Source of the DNA: an uncultured Collinsella sp.
Lineage (GTDB): Bacteria; Actinomycetota; Coriobacteriia; Coriobacteriales; Coriobacteriaceae
Length of the DNA stretch: 40,340 bases
Assembly (NCBI GenBank): GCA_958403205.1
Contig: CATXWM010000020.1
Coordinates: 1-40,340 of the forward strand
Direction: 5' to 3'
Below, one piece after another: positions 15,350 through 23,140 of the stretch. The notes under the pieces were generated by a model. The model was not told where the DNA came from and did no database searches. It saw nothing but the letters and a program-made list of their open reading frames with translations. Both the position numbers and the translations under genes were made by a program. The stretch's first letter is position 1, and every line of letters begins with the position of its first letter.

Positions 15350-16762
15350 ATGACCAAGAACCGCACCGAGGTCGCGGACATCGACCGCAGCCTCTACGAC
15401 TTCACCTATGGCGAGGAGGGATTCGAGCGCCTCGACGCCGGCATCACGCCCGACATCGTGCGCGAGATCAGCGCCAAAAAGGACGAGCCGCAGTGGATGC
15501 TCGACCTGCGCCTCAAGTCCCTCGAGATCTTCAACCGCTTCCCGGATCCGACGTGGGGCCCCTCCATCGAGGGCCTGGACATGGACAACATCGTCACCTA
15601 CGTCAAGCCCAACACCGATCAAAAGCACGACTGGGAGTCGGTGCCCGACGACATCAAGAACACCTTTGAGCGCCTGGGCATCCCCGAGGCCGAGCGTAGC
15701 TACCTGGCAGGCGTCGGCGCGCAGTACGACTCCGAGCTGGTCTACCACAACATGCAGGACACGGCGTCCAAGATGGGCATCGTCTACTCCGGTATTGAGG
15801 AAGCCCTGCACGACCCGCAGTGGGAACCGCTCATCCACGAGAAATTTATGACGCTCATCCCGCCCACCGACCACAAGTTTGCGGCCCTGCACGGCGCCGT
15901 ATGGTCGGGCGGCTCGTTTGTCTACGTGCCCAAGGGCACCAAGCTCGACTTCCCGCTGCAGAGCTACTTCCGTCTTAACGCCAAGGGCGCCGGCCAGTTT
16001 GAGCACACGCTCATCATCGTCGCGGACGACGCCGACCTGCACTTTATCGAGGGTTGCTCCGCGCCCAAGTACAACGTAGCCAACCTCCACGCCGGCGCCG
16101 TCGAGCTCTTTGTGGGCAAGCGTGCGCACCTGCGCTACTCGACCATCGAGAACTGGTCCAAGAACATGTACAACCTCAACACCAAGCGTGCGCGCGTGGA
16201 CGAGGACGGCGACATCGAGTGGATCAGCGGCTCCTTCGGCAGCCACGTGGGCTACCTCTACCCCATGAGCGTGCTCAACGGCCGTCGCGCCCGCTCGAGC
16301 TTTACCGGCATCACCTTTGCCGGCGCCGGGCAGAACCTCGACACCGGCTGCAAGGTCGTGCTCAACGCGCCCGAGACCTCGGCAACCGTCGAGACCAAGG
16401 GCATCTCCAAGAGCGGCGGCATCCAGACGTTCCGCAGCTCTATCGTTGCCACGCCCAAGGCCGAGGGCTCCAAGGCAACCGTGAGCTGCCAGTCACTGAT
16501 GCTCGACGACCAGAGCCGCTCCGACACCATCCCGGCCATGGACATCCGCGCCAAGAACGTCGACATCGGCCACGAGGCCACCATCGGACGTATCGGCGAC
16601 GACAAGGTGTTCTACCTGATGAGCCGCGGTATCCCGGAGGAAGAGGCTCGCACCATGATCGTCAACGGCTTTGCCAACCCGGTCTCCAAGGAGCTACCGC
16701 TTGAGTACGCCGTCGAGATGAACAACCTGATCAAGCTCGAGATGGAAGGAGCGATCGGATAA
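15350..16762 (+). CDS. sufB: SufB, scaffold subunit of SufBCD
   Basis: 470 residues, usual length for SufB. Contains the conserved beta-helix core and the C-terminal signature VSCQSLMLDDQSRSDTIPAMD, then DIGHEATIGRIGDDKVFYL; the Cys, the His-Glu pair and the following helix correspond to cluster-building residues of E. coli SufB. N-terminal region (DFTYGEEGFERLDAGI) typical of the family. SufB accepts sulfur from the SufS/SufU side and builds the nascent cluster at the SufB-SufD interface. Its TAA shares one base with the sufD ATG, so translation is coupled. Confidence 0.97.
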   Translation: MTKNRTEVADIDRSLYDFTYGEEGFERLDAGITPDIVREISAKKDEPQWMLDLRLKSLEIFNRFPDPTWGPSIEGLDMDNIVTYVKPNTDQKHDWESVPDDIKNTFERLGIPEAERSYLAGVGAQYDSELVYHNMQDTASKMGIVYSGIEEALHDPQWEPLIHEKFMTLIPPTDHKFAALHGAVWSGGSFVYVPKGTKLDFPLQSYFRLNAKGAGQFEHTLIIVADDADLHFIEGCSAPKYNVANLHAGAVELFVGKRAHLRYSTIENWSKNMYNLNTKRARVDEDGDIEWISGSFGSHVGYLYPMSVLNGRRARSSFTGITFAGAGQNLDTGCKVVLNAPETSATVETKGISKSGGIQTFRSSIVATPKAEGSKATVSCQSLMLDDQSRSDTIPAMDIRAKNVDIGHEATIGRIGDDKVFYLMSRGIPEEEARTMIVNGFANPVSKELPLEYAVEMNNLIKLEMEGAIG

Positions 16763-18033
16763 TGGAACAGACCACGAACACCGCTGCTACCACCCTTGAG
16801 CAGGTCAATGCGATGCCGGCTGCCACTTGGGGTTGGCTCAAGATGAACCAGACCAAGCTCGAGCTCTCTGACGAGCTTGCCGCCGCTCCCGCCGAAGCTG
16901 TTAAGGTCGAGGGCTTGGACGAGCAGTTCCGCGGCGCTGCCGACGCATTTAACGCCGCCATGGACGCCATGGCCGAGCGCTTCCCCGAGCGCCGCGCCTC
17001 CGCCCCCGGCGACGCCGCCGACCGCGCCCGCATCACGCCCGAGACCGAGCTTGACGTGCCCGCCACCTCCATCTACCAGGCCGGTGCCATCAAGCTCGAG
17101 GAGGAGCTCTCCCCTGCTGAAGCCTTCGAGACCGGCATGGGCGAGGCTGCCTACACCTACTTGGCCGACCACGCCACCAAGCGCATCGTCATCGATGTGC
17201 CCGCATACAAGCACGCCACGGTTACCGTGCGCGTGAGCGGTGTCGATGCAGCCGCGGCCATCGCCGCCATCGACGTCGTCGCCCGTCCCCAGTCGACGCT
17301 CGATCTGCTTATTGCCCTGGACTCTCCCGTTACCGGCCAAGGCGTCGTGGGATCCGTGCTACGCGTGTGCGCCCACGAGTACGCCACCGTCAACGTGACC
17401 TGCACGCAGACGCTCGACGATAGCTGGATCGCGCTCGACGACACCGGCCTGTTCCTGGACGAGGGCGCGCGCGTCAACGTGCAGCACACCGTCCTGGGTG
17501 CCGGCGCCAGCGCCACCGGCCTTGCCGGCGACCTGCTGGGCGATACCGCCAAGGTCACCATCGATACTGACTACCTGGGCGCCCGCGAGCAGGTGCGCGA
17601 CTTTAACTACGAGCTGCGCCACCGCGGTCGCAAGACCGAGTGCGAGATCGACGCCAACGGCGTGCTGACCGGCACGTCCAAGAAGGTCTACCGCGGCACC
17701 ATCGACCTCGTGCACGGTTGCAAGGGTGCAACCGGCACCGAGCGCGAGACGGTGCTTTTGGCCAACAAGGGCGTCGACAACAAGACCGTTCCCGTCATTC
17801 TCTGCGACGAGGACGACGTCGCCGGCAACCACGGAGCCACCATCGGCCACGTCCGCGACGAGCAGCTGTTCTACCTCGCCTGCCGCGGCCTTGACCAAAA
17901 CGCCGCCGAGGACCTGTTCGTCCGCGCCAAGCTGGAGGACGCCGCACTTTCCGCCACCGACGAGCGCACCCGCGCCGCCGTCGTCCGCCTGGGCAACAAC
18001 CTGATCGACAACTTTGAAGAGGAGCTCGCATGA
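16762..18033 (+). CDS. sufD: SufD, scaffold subunit of SufBCD
   Basis: 423 residues, SufD-type. The N-terminal helical part is poorly conserved and Ala-rich; the beta-helix and the C-terminal DDVAGNHGATIGHVRDEQLFYLACRGLD region mark SufD. The functional His of the E. coli protein is present (NHGATIG), while the neighbouring Cys of E. coli (CSHGATVG) is Asn here, a common difference in Gram-positive SufD. Forms a heterodimer with SufB. Start overlaps sufB by one base and the stop overlaps sufS (ATGA). Confidence 0.95.
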   Translation: MEQTTNTAATTLEQVNAMPAATWGWLKMNQTKLELSDELAAAPAEAVKVEGLDEQFRGAADAFNAAMDAMAERFPERRASAPGDAADRARITPETELDVPATSIYQAGAIKLEEELSPAEAFETGMGEAAYTYLADHATKRIVIDVPAYKHATVTVRVSGVDAAAAIAAIDVVARPQSTLDLLIALDSPVTGQGVVGSVLRVCAHEYATVNVTCTQTLDDSWIALDDTGLFLDEGARVNVQHTVLGAGASATGLAGDLLGDTAKVTIDTDYLGAREQVRDFNYELRHRGRKTECEIDANGVLTGTSKKVYRGTIDLVHGCKGATGTERETVLLANKGVDNKTVPVILCDEDDVAGNHGATIGHVRDEQLFYLACRGLDQNAAEDLFVRAKLEDAALSATDERTRAAVVRLGNNLIDNFEEELA

Positions 18034-19355
18034 TTGACACCGAGCACGTTAAATGCGACACCTGTACCGCACCGGAGCCTATGGAGCTCGACGCCAGCGA
18101 CGAGGCTTCGCGCGGCTGGCCCACCGTAGACATCGAGACCAACCCCTACAAGGCGCAGTTCCCGCTCTTCCAGCAGCACCCCGAGATCGCCTTCCTCGAT
18201 AGCGCCGCCACCGCGCAGCGCCCTGCCTGCGTGCTCGACGCCGAGCGCGACTTCTATCAGCGCATGAACGCCAACCCCCTGCGCGGCCTGTACTCGCTGT
18301 CCGTCGAGGCAACCGACGCTATCGCGAAGGTCCGCCAGCAGATCGCCGACCTCATCGGCGCATCACAGGCCAACGAGGTCGTCTTCACCCGCAACACGAG
18401 CGAGTCGCTCAACCTGGTCGCCAAGAGCTTTGCGCCCACAGTGCTCAAACCGGGCGACGAGGTCGTCATCACCATCATGGAGCACCACTCCAACCTGATT
18501 CCGTGGCAGCAGGTCTGCCGCGAGACCGGCGCCAAGCTCGTCTACCTCTACCCCACCAAGACCGGTCAACTCACCACCGAGGAGGTTCTTGCCAAGGTTG
18601 GTCCCAAGACCAAGATCCTGGCCGTGGGTCAGGTGTCTAACGTGCTGGGCGTCGAGAACCCGGTCAAGAACCTCGGCAAGCTCGTGCACAAGTACGGCGG
18701 CTACCTGGTCGTCGACGGCGCGCAGTCGCTGCCGCACATGCCGGTCGATGTGGCCGACCTGGGCGCCGACTTCTTTGCCTTTAGCGCGCACAAGGCCATG
18801 GGCCCCATGGGCATCGGCGTGCTGTGGGGCAAGATGGGCCTGCTCAACGCCATGCCGCCCATGCTCACCGGCGGCGAAATGATCGACTCTGTTACCGAGC
18901 AGGACGCCGTCTGGGCGCCCGTTCCCGAGAAATTCGAGGCCGGCACGCAGGACGCCGCCGGCATCTTCGCCACGGGTGCCGCCCTTGATTACCTGGTCAA
19001 CACGGTGGGTTACGAGAACATCCAGGCACGCGATCAGGCACTCGTCCACTACCTGATGGGCGAGCTCATGCAGCTCGACTTTGTCCAGATCATCGGCTCC
19101 ATCTATTGGGACAACCACCACGGCGTCGTGAGCTTTAACGTCAAGGGCATCCACCCGCACGACGTCGCGAGCATCATGGACATGGACGGCGTCTGCATCC
19201 GCGCCGGCCACCACTGCGCGCAGCCGCTGCTTACCTGGCTGGGCGTCGAGAACCTCGCCTGCTGCCGCGCCAGCGTGGCCTTCTACAACGACAAGGCCGA
19301 TATCGACAAGTTCATCGCCGGCCTGCATCACGTTTGGAGCACGTTCAATGGGTAA
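18030..19355 (+). CDS. sufS: SufS, group II cysteine desulfurase
   Basis: 441 residues. PLP Schiff-base Lys at K255 in FSAHKAMGPMGIG and the catalytic Cys at C396 in IRAGHHCAQPLL, on a short loop as in group II desulfurases that need SufU or SufE. Other landmarks: NTSESLNLVA, EHHSNLIPWQQ, VDGAQSLPHMPVDV. It removes sulfur from cysteine and passes it to SufU. Compared with the usual ~406 residues there is an N-terminal extension of about 35 residues (MIDTEHVKCDTCTAPE) with a C-x2-C pair that is not part of the fold. Overlaps sufD by 4 bases and sufU by 8. Confidence 0.97.
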   Translation: MIDTEHVKCDTCTAPEPMELDASDEASRGWPTVDIETNPYKAQFPLFQQHPEIAFLDSAATAQRPACVLDAERDFYQRMNANPLRGLYSLSVEATDAIAKVRQQIADLIGASQANEVVFTRNTSESLNLVAKSFAPTVLKPGDEVVITIMEHHSNLIPWQQVCRETGAKLVYLYPTKTGQLTTEEVLAKVGPKTKILAVGQVSNVLGVENPVKNLGKLVHKYGGYLVVDGAQSLPHMPVDVADLGADFFAFSAHKAMGPMGIGVLWGKMGLLNAMPPMLTGGEMIDSVTEQDAVWAPVPEKFEAGTQDAAGIFATGAALDYLVNTVGYENIQARDQALVHYLMGELMQLDFVQIIGSIYWDNHHGVVSFNVKGIHPHDVASIMDMDGVCIRAGHHCAQPLLTWLGVENLACCRASVAFYNDKADIDKFIAGLHHVWSTFNG

Positions 19356-19782
19356 TCTGTACACCTCCACCACATTTATGGAGCACAACTCGCACCCCGA
19401 CTATAAGTACGAGATGGATGCTCCCACGCACGAGCACGACGGCATCAACCCCAGCTGCGGCGACGAGCTCACCTTGCAGCTGCGCGTCGAGAACGGCGTG
19501 ATCGAGGAGGCCTCCTTTACCGGCCACGGCTGCGCCATCAGCCAGGCCAGCGCCGACATCATGGCCGACCTCATCACCGGCGAGACCGTCGAGGAAGCTC
19601 ACCGCCTGGCAGAGCTCTTCCTCGCCATGATCCGCGGCGAGCAGCTCTCCGAGGAAGACCTGGAAGACCTGGACGAAGCCGCCCAGCTCCAGGATATCTC
19701 GCACATGCCCGCCCGCGTCAAATGCGCCGAGCTCGCCTGGCGCACCCTCGACGGCATGCTCGAGGGACAAAATAATCAGTAG
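19348..19782 (+). CDS. sufU: SufU, zinc-dependent sulfurtransferase partner of SufS
   Basis: 144 residues, IscU/SufU fold. Ligands: C37 and D39 (NPSCGDEL), C62 (GHGCAISQASADIM) and C126 (ARVKCAELAW), the zinc site of Gram-positive SufU. The longer segment between the second and third Cys (VEEAHRLAELFLAMIRGE...) is the insertion that separates SufU from IscU. It accepts the persulfide from SufS by a zinc-ligand swap and feeds SufB. The first 8 bases overlap sufS; it is the last gene of the operon, followed by an inverted repeat and a terminator. Confidence 0.95.
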   Translation: MGNLYTSTTFMEHNSHPDYKYEMDAPTHEHDGINPSCGDELTLQLRVENGVIEEASFTGHGCAISQASADIMADLITGETVEEAHRLAELFLAMIRGEQLSEEDLEDLDEAAQLQDISHMPARVKCAELAWRTLDGMLEGQNNQ

Positions 19783-19792
19783 TATTTGTCCC
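19764..19792. repeat. Inverted repeat around the sufU stop codon
   Basis: GGGACAAA (19764-19771) and TTTGTCCC (19785-19792) flank the TAG of sufU with 13 bases between. The right arm is part of a 13-base sequence, TTTGTCCCAAATC (19785-19797), identical to 14356-14368 in the Rrf2/sufC region. May be a regulatory site or mRNA-stabilising hairpin. Confidence 0.55.
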
Positions 19793-19810
19793 AAATCACA
19801 AGAAATTTGT

Positions 19811-19850
19811 TGGCCGAATCGCTTGACTAAGAGTGGTTCGGCCATTTTCT
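19811..19850 (+). terminator. Terminator of the suf operon
   Basis: TGGCCGAA (19811-19818) and TTCGGCCA (19837-19844) pair perfectly around an 18-base loop and are followed by TTTTCT, 29 bases after the sufU stop. It separates suf from the convergent RAYT-like gene. Confidence 0.7.
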
Positions 19851-20658
19851 ATTCCGAGAGCTCAGCCTGTGCCTTCACCCGCGCATAAGCGCGCACGATA
19901 CGAGAGACGGTACTTTTGCCAATCCCGGTATACCGCTCAATCTGGCGCACCGTAAAGCCGGCATTGTTCAATCCAACAATAACGGTATCGCGCTGCGCCG
20001 GCGGTGCAGTTTTAACCACATTGAGCGGAACCCCGAGGCTCTTCGCCATCTTGTCGGCAAAGGCGTGGCGTTCCCACTCTGTCTCTTTCATATCACACAG
20101 CGCCGGCTCGCTACCGTCCGGCGTCGAAAGCGAATAGGCAATAAAGCCCTCGGCAGAACCAAAAAGTTCAAGCACGCAAGAAGGATCAGAAAATCCCCTC
20201 GCGGCATCGGCCGCATCACAGTCGTAAGAGCGCAGATGTTCCGCAAAGCTGCTCCAGGGATAACGCTCGATTAGGCTAACGCCCACCTCCTGCGGATCGG
20301 CGTGTACGGAGCGAATAGCCTCCATCACCTGCCAATCGGTATCGAGCGAACGCCGGTCAAAACGGTTCTGGAACAGATGGCCCGTGCGCCCCGTGCGTTT
20401 ATTGAACCGCCGCGCGTACGTCAAAAGCAGCCGGTGCATCGCCGCGCTCATCGCGTCCTCGTAATCTGCAAGCACCAGACGCACGTGATTGCCCATAAGA
20501 CACCAGGCGATAACCGTCACGCCCGCCTTGCGGCAGCACTCACGCATCAGCTCCAAAAACTCCCACCGGTCTTCATCGCCCTCAAAGATGAGCTGTTTGC
20601 CCACACCGCGAGCACAAACATGGTAAAAGCCGGTAACCGTTCTCCAAACGCGCTGCAT
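19849..20658 (-). CDS. RAYT-like Y1/HUH transposase-family protein with a broken HUH motif
   Basis: 269 residues. The N-terminal ~150 residues are a Y1-transposase/REP-associated tyrosine transposase (RAYT) domain: GFYHVCARGVGKQLIFEGDEDR, WCLMGNHVRLV where the family has N-H-x-H-L, then LLTYARRFNKRTGRTGHLFQNRF with the catalytic Tyr, and the PWSS..EH element. The second motif His is Arg (CGT instead of CAT/CAC), which should disturb metal binding and DNA nicking. The C-terminus (residues ~200-265) holds a helix-turn-helix (FTVRQIERYTGIGKSTVSRIVRAYA). No terminal IS hairpins flank it, so it is a single-gene, probably domesticated member. Start ATG has GAAGGGAG upstream. Convergent with suf. 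Confidence 0.85.
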   Translation of the reverse strand: MQRVWRTVTGFYHVCARGVGKQLIFEGDEDRWEFLELMRECCRKAGVTVIAWCLMGNHVRLVLADYEDAMSAAMHRLLLTYARRFNKRTGRTGHLFQNRFDRRSLDTDWQVMEAIRSVHADPQEVGVSLIERYPWSSFAEHLRSYDCDAADAARGFSDPSCVLELFGSAEGFIAYSLSTPDGSEPALCDMKETEWERHAFADKMAKSLGVPLNVVKTAPPAQRDTVIVGLNNAGFTVRQIERYTGIGKSTVSRIVRAYARVKAQAELSE

Positions 20659-21061
20659 GGCGCTCCCTTCGCCGGGATCTGCTTACCATCCAATACAGCA
20701 CGATTGAAGCGCGCCATCAAAACATTCACGCAAAACAATACACTCGCGCGGCCAAAGGCAGCAAACAGGCGGCGAACGGCACCGTTGCAACAGGTCAACC
20801 CCTGCAACGCTTACAAGAGCCGACCAAAAGCTTGCCCAAGACGGACCCCCTCTACGGAAACTCACGACCACAGAACATAGAGTTAAACCGTTTCAATTAA
20901 AACTTCAGGACTTCTCGCTACGAAAACTGAGCCGTTCGCCGAATATTCCGTGCATTTCGCGGTATTATAGGGGCTGCATGTCATGTCCCTTTCGAAGGGT
21001 CGCCCGGCAATCGCCAGCCACGGCCCCCAGACGGGACGCCAACACGATAGAGAGGAGAGGC
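20659..21061. other. 403-bp gap, no convincing gene
   Basis: Lies between the divergent RAYT-like gene and the NifU-like gene. Open frames here are shadows with poor composition. A TATTAT (-10-like) at 20962-20967 could serve the NifU-like operon, but no good -35 pairs with it at 16-18 bases. No long dyad was seen. Confidence 0.4.
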
Positions 21062-21796
21062 ATGCAGTACTCACAGGAAGTGGAGAACATGTGCCCCGTT
21101 GCCAAGGGTGCATACCACGGCCCCGCACCCATCCCCGAGGAGGGCAAGTGGGTCCAGGCTAAGGAGATTTCCGACATCTCCGGTCTTACGCACGGTGTGG
21201 GTTGGTGCGCACCTCAGCAGGGCGCCTGCAAGCTCACGCTGAACGTCAAGGACGGCATCATCGAGGAGGCCCTCGTTGAGACCATCGGCTGCTCGGGCAT
21301 GACCCACTCTGCCGCCATGGCTTCCGAGATCCTTCCCGGTAAGACCATCCTCGAGGCCCTCAACACCGACCTCGTCTGCGACGCCATCAACGTTGCTATG
21401 CGCGAGATCTTCCTGCAGATCGTTTACGGCCGCAGCCAGACCGCGTTCTCCGAGGGCGGCCTGCCCGTGGGCGCCTCCCTCGACGACCTCGGCAAGGGCC
21501 TTCGCTCTCAGGTCGGCACCATGTTCGGCACCAAGGCCAAGGGCGCTCGTTACCTCGAGCTCGCTCAGGGCTACGTCACCCGCATGGCTCTCAACGACAA
21601 GAACGAGATCATCGCATTCGAGTTCCTGAACCTCGGCAAGTTCACCGACGCCGTCAAGGCCGGCAAGAGCCCCGAGGAGGCCATCGCTGGCGCTATGGGC
21701 CACTATGGTCAGTGGGAGAACGCTGCCAAGTACATCGACCCGCGCACCGACGAGGAGACTCACTCCGTCGCCAGCGTGTTCCCGGTTCACGAGTAG
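21062..21796 (+). CDS. NifU-like Fe-S scaffold-type protein paired with GGGtGRT
   Basis: 244 residues from ATG 21062 (GAGAGGAGAGGC just upstream; the frame is open earlier but not coding-like). Residues ~35-130 resemble the NifU/IscU N-terminal fold: GWCAPQQGACKLTLNVKDGIIEEA, VETIGCSGMTHSAAMASEILPGKTILEAL and LVCDAINVAMREI, giving C49, C56, C77 and C106 as candidate ligands in place of the three IscU cysteines. The remaining ~110 residues (GGLPVGASLDDLGKGL onward) are specific to this family of anaerobes. Function is unproven; a role in cluster or metal handling is inferred. It is followed after 18 bases by the GGGtGRT gene with AAGGGAGGG between, hence one operon. Codon choice (many GCT, GGT, CGT) differs from the suf genes and suggests high expression. 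Confidence 0.82.
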   Translation: MQYSQEVENMCPVAKGAYHGPAPIPEEGKWVQAKEISDISGLTHGVGWCAPQQGACKLTLNVKDGIIEEALVETIGCSGMTHSAAMASEILPGKTILEALNTDLVCDAINVAMREIFLQIVYGRSQTAFSEGGLPVGASLDDLGKGLRSQVGTMFGTKAKGARYLELAQGYVTRMALNDKNEIIAFEFLNLGKFTDAVKAGKSPEEAIAGAMGHYGQWENAAKYIDPRTDEETHSVASVFPVHE

Positions 21797-21814
21797 AAAG
21801 GGAGGGAAATAACT

Positions 21815-22819
21815 ATGACTGTTACGTTCGAAGGTTACGAGCGCCGCGCTGACAAGATCAACAAGTGCCTCGCCGACAACGGCATCGCCTCCCTCGAGGA
21901 AGCTCTGCAGATCTGCACCGACAAGGGCTTCAACCCGCGTGAGATCGTCAACAACACCCAGTCCATCGCCTTCCAGAACGCCGAGTGGGCCTACACCCTC
22001 GGTTGCGCTCTCGCTGTCAAGCGTGGCGCCAAGTCCGCTTCTGAGGCTGCCGCCATCATCGGCGAGGGCATCCAGGCCTTCACCGTTCCCGGCTCCGTCG
22101 CCGAGGACCGCAAGGTCGGTCTGGGCCACGGCAACCTGGGCGCTATGCTGCTCTCCGACGACACCGAGTGCTTCGCCTTCCTGGCCGGTCACGAGTCCTT
22201 CGCTGCCGCTGAGGGTGCTATCGGCCTGGCTCTGAACGCCAACAAGGCTCGCAAGAAGCCGCTGCGCGTCATCCTCAACGGTCTGGGCAAGGACGCTGCT
22301 CAGATCATCGCCCGCATCAACGGCTTCACCTACGTAAAGACCCAGTTCGACTACTTCACGGGCGAGCTCAAGGTCGTCGAGACCATCCCCTACTCCGATG
22401 GTCCCCGCGCCGCCGTCAACTGCTACGGCGCCGACGACGTCCGCGAGGGCGTTGCCATCATGTGGCACGAGAACGTCGACATCTCGATCACCGGTAACTC
22501 CACCAACCCCACGCGCTTCCAGCACCCCGTCGCTGGCACCTACAAGAAGGAGCGCCTCGAGGCTGGCAAGAAGTACTTCTCCGTCGCTTCTGGTGGCGGC
22601 ACTGGCCGTACCCTGCACCCGGACAACATGGGCGCCGGCCCTGCCTCTTACGGCATGACCGACACCATGGGCCGTATGCACTCCGACGCCCAGTTCGCCG
22701 GTTCTTCCTCCGTGCCTGCGCACGTCGACATGATGGGTCTCATCGGCATGGGCAACAACCCCATGGTCGGTGCCACCGTCGCCTGCGCTGTCGCCGTCGA
22801 GGAGGCCCTCAAGGCCTAA
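21815..22819 (+). CDS. GGGtGRT family protein (unknown function)
   Basis: 334 residues. The family-defining motif GGGTGRT is at about 260-265 (FSVASGGGTGRTLHPDNMG). Other well-conserved stretches: VNNTQSIAFQNAEWAYTLGCALA, VGLGHGNLGAMLLSDDTECFAFLAGHESFAAAEGAIGLA and the C-terminal DMMGLIGMGNNPMVGATVACAVAVEEAL. The glycine-rich loops suggest a nucleotide or cofactor site. No signal peptide or clear membrane span, so cytoplasmic. The family is known from anaerobes next to a NifU-like gene, as here, but to my knowledge its biochemistry is not established. Strong codon bias suggests abundant product. A good terminator follows. Confidence 0.9.
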   Translation: MTVTFEGYERRADKINKCLADNGIASLEEALQICTDKGFNPREIVNNTQSIAFQNAEWAYTLGCALAVKRGAKSASEAAAIIGEGIQAFTVPGSVAEDRKVGLGHGNLGAMLLSDDTECFAFLAGHESFAAAEGAIGLALNANKARKKPLRVILNGLGKDAAQIIARINGFTYVKTQFDYFTGELKVVETIPYSDGPRAAVNCYGADDVREGVAIMWHENVDISITGNSTNPTRFQHPVAGTYKKERLEAGKKYFSVASGGGTGRTLHPDNMGAGPASYGMTDTMGRMHSDAQFAGSSSVPAHVDMMGLIGMGNNPMVGATVACAVAVEEALKA

Positions 22820-22854
22820 TCGCGCCCGCGCGATGCTCATATAGTTGAGCTTTG

Positions 22855-22890
22855 GAGCCGCTACCTTTCGAGGTGGCGGCTCTTTTTGTT
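22855..22890 (+). terminator. Terminator of the NifU-like/GGGtGRT operon
   Basis: GAGCCGCTACC (22855-22865) pairs with GGTGGCGGCTC (22872-22882), one G-U pair, loop TTTCGA, followed by TTTTTGTTT. It lies 36 bases after the stop codon. Confidence 0.88.
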
Positions 22891-22936
22891 TGCCCCGTCT
22901 CAAATTGGTTTCTCTTATTAGAAGGTCCGATGTATC

Positions 22937-23003
22937 AGTTGCGGTGAAATACGGACTGAATTGCATCCATACAGGCCAAAACAGTCCGTATTCCACCGCA
23001 ACT
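22937..23003. repeat. 67-bp inverted repeat between GGGtGRT and flavoprotein genes
   Basis: Arms of 22 bases (22937-22958 and 22982-23003), starting AGTTGCGGTG and ending CACCGCAACT, match with one difference; the loop is 23 bases. No U-run, and a terminator already exists 50 bases upstream, so it is more likely a dispersed palindromic element or an operator than a terminator. Confidence 0.75.
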
Positions 23004-23140
23004 TATCAAATAGGCCGACCGAAGTGGCCGAGTCCATCTGACGCCCACCTGCCATATTTGCCCTTTACCGATTTGCCGGGTCTTTGCGGCCCCATTGCCG
23101 ATCACCCGTGCGACAATGCGCCGGACGAGAAAGGAATCCG

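Noticed and set aside
15065..16246. Minus-strand open frame across sufC/sufB
   Set aside because: Antisense of two certain suf genes; no ribosome site.
20302..20880. Plus-strand frame over the RAYT start and the gap after it
   Set aside because: Mostly antisense to the RAYT-like gene; the remainder has unnatural composition and no ribosome site.
21071..22996. Minus-strand open frame of about 640 codons opposite the NifU-like and GGGtGRT genes
   Set aside because: Antisense shadow covering two genes with strong family matches; Val/Leu/Gly/Asp-rich composition typical of shadows.
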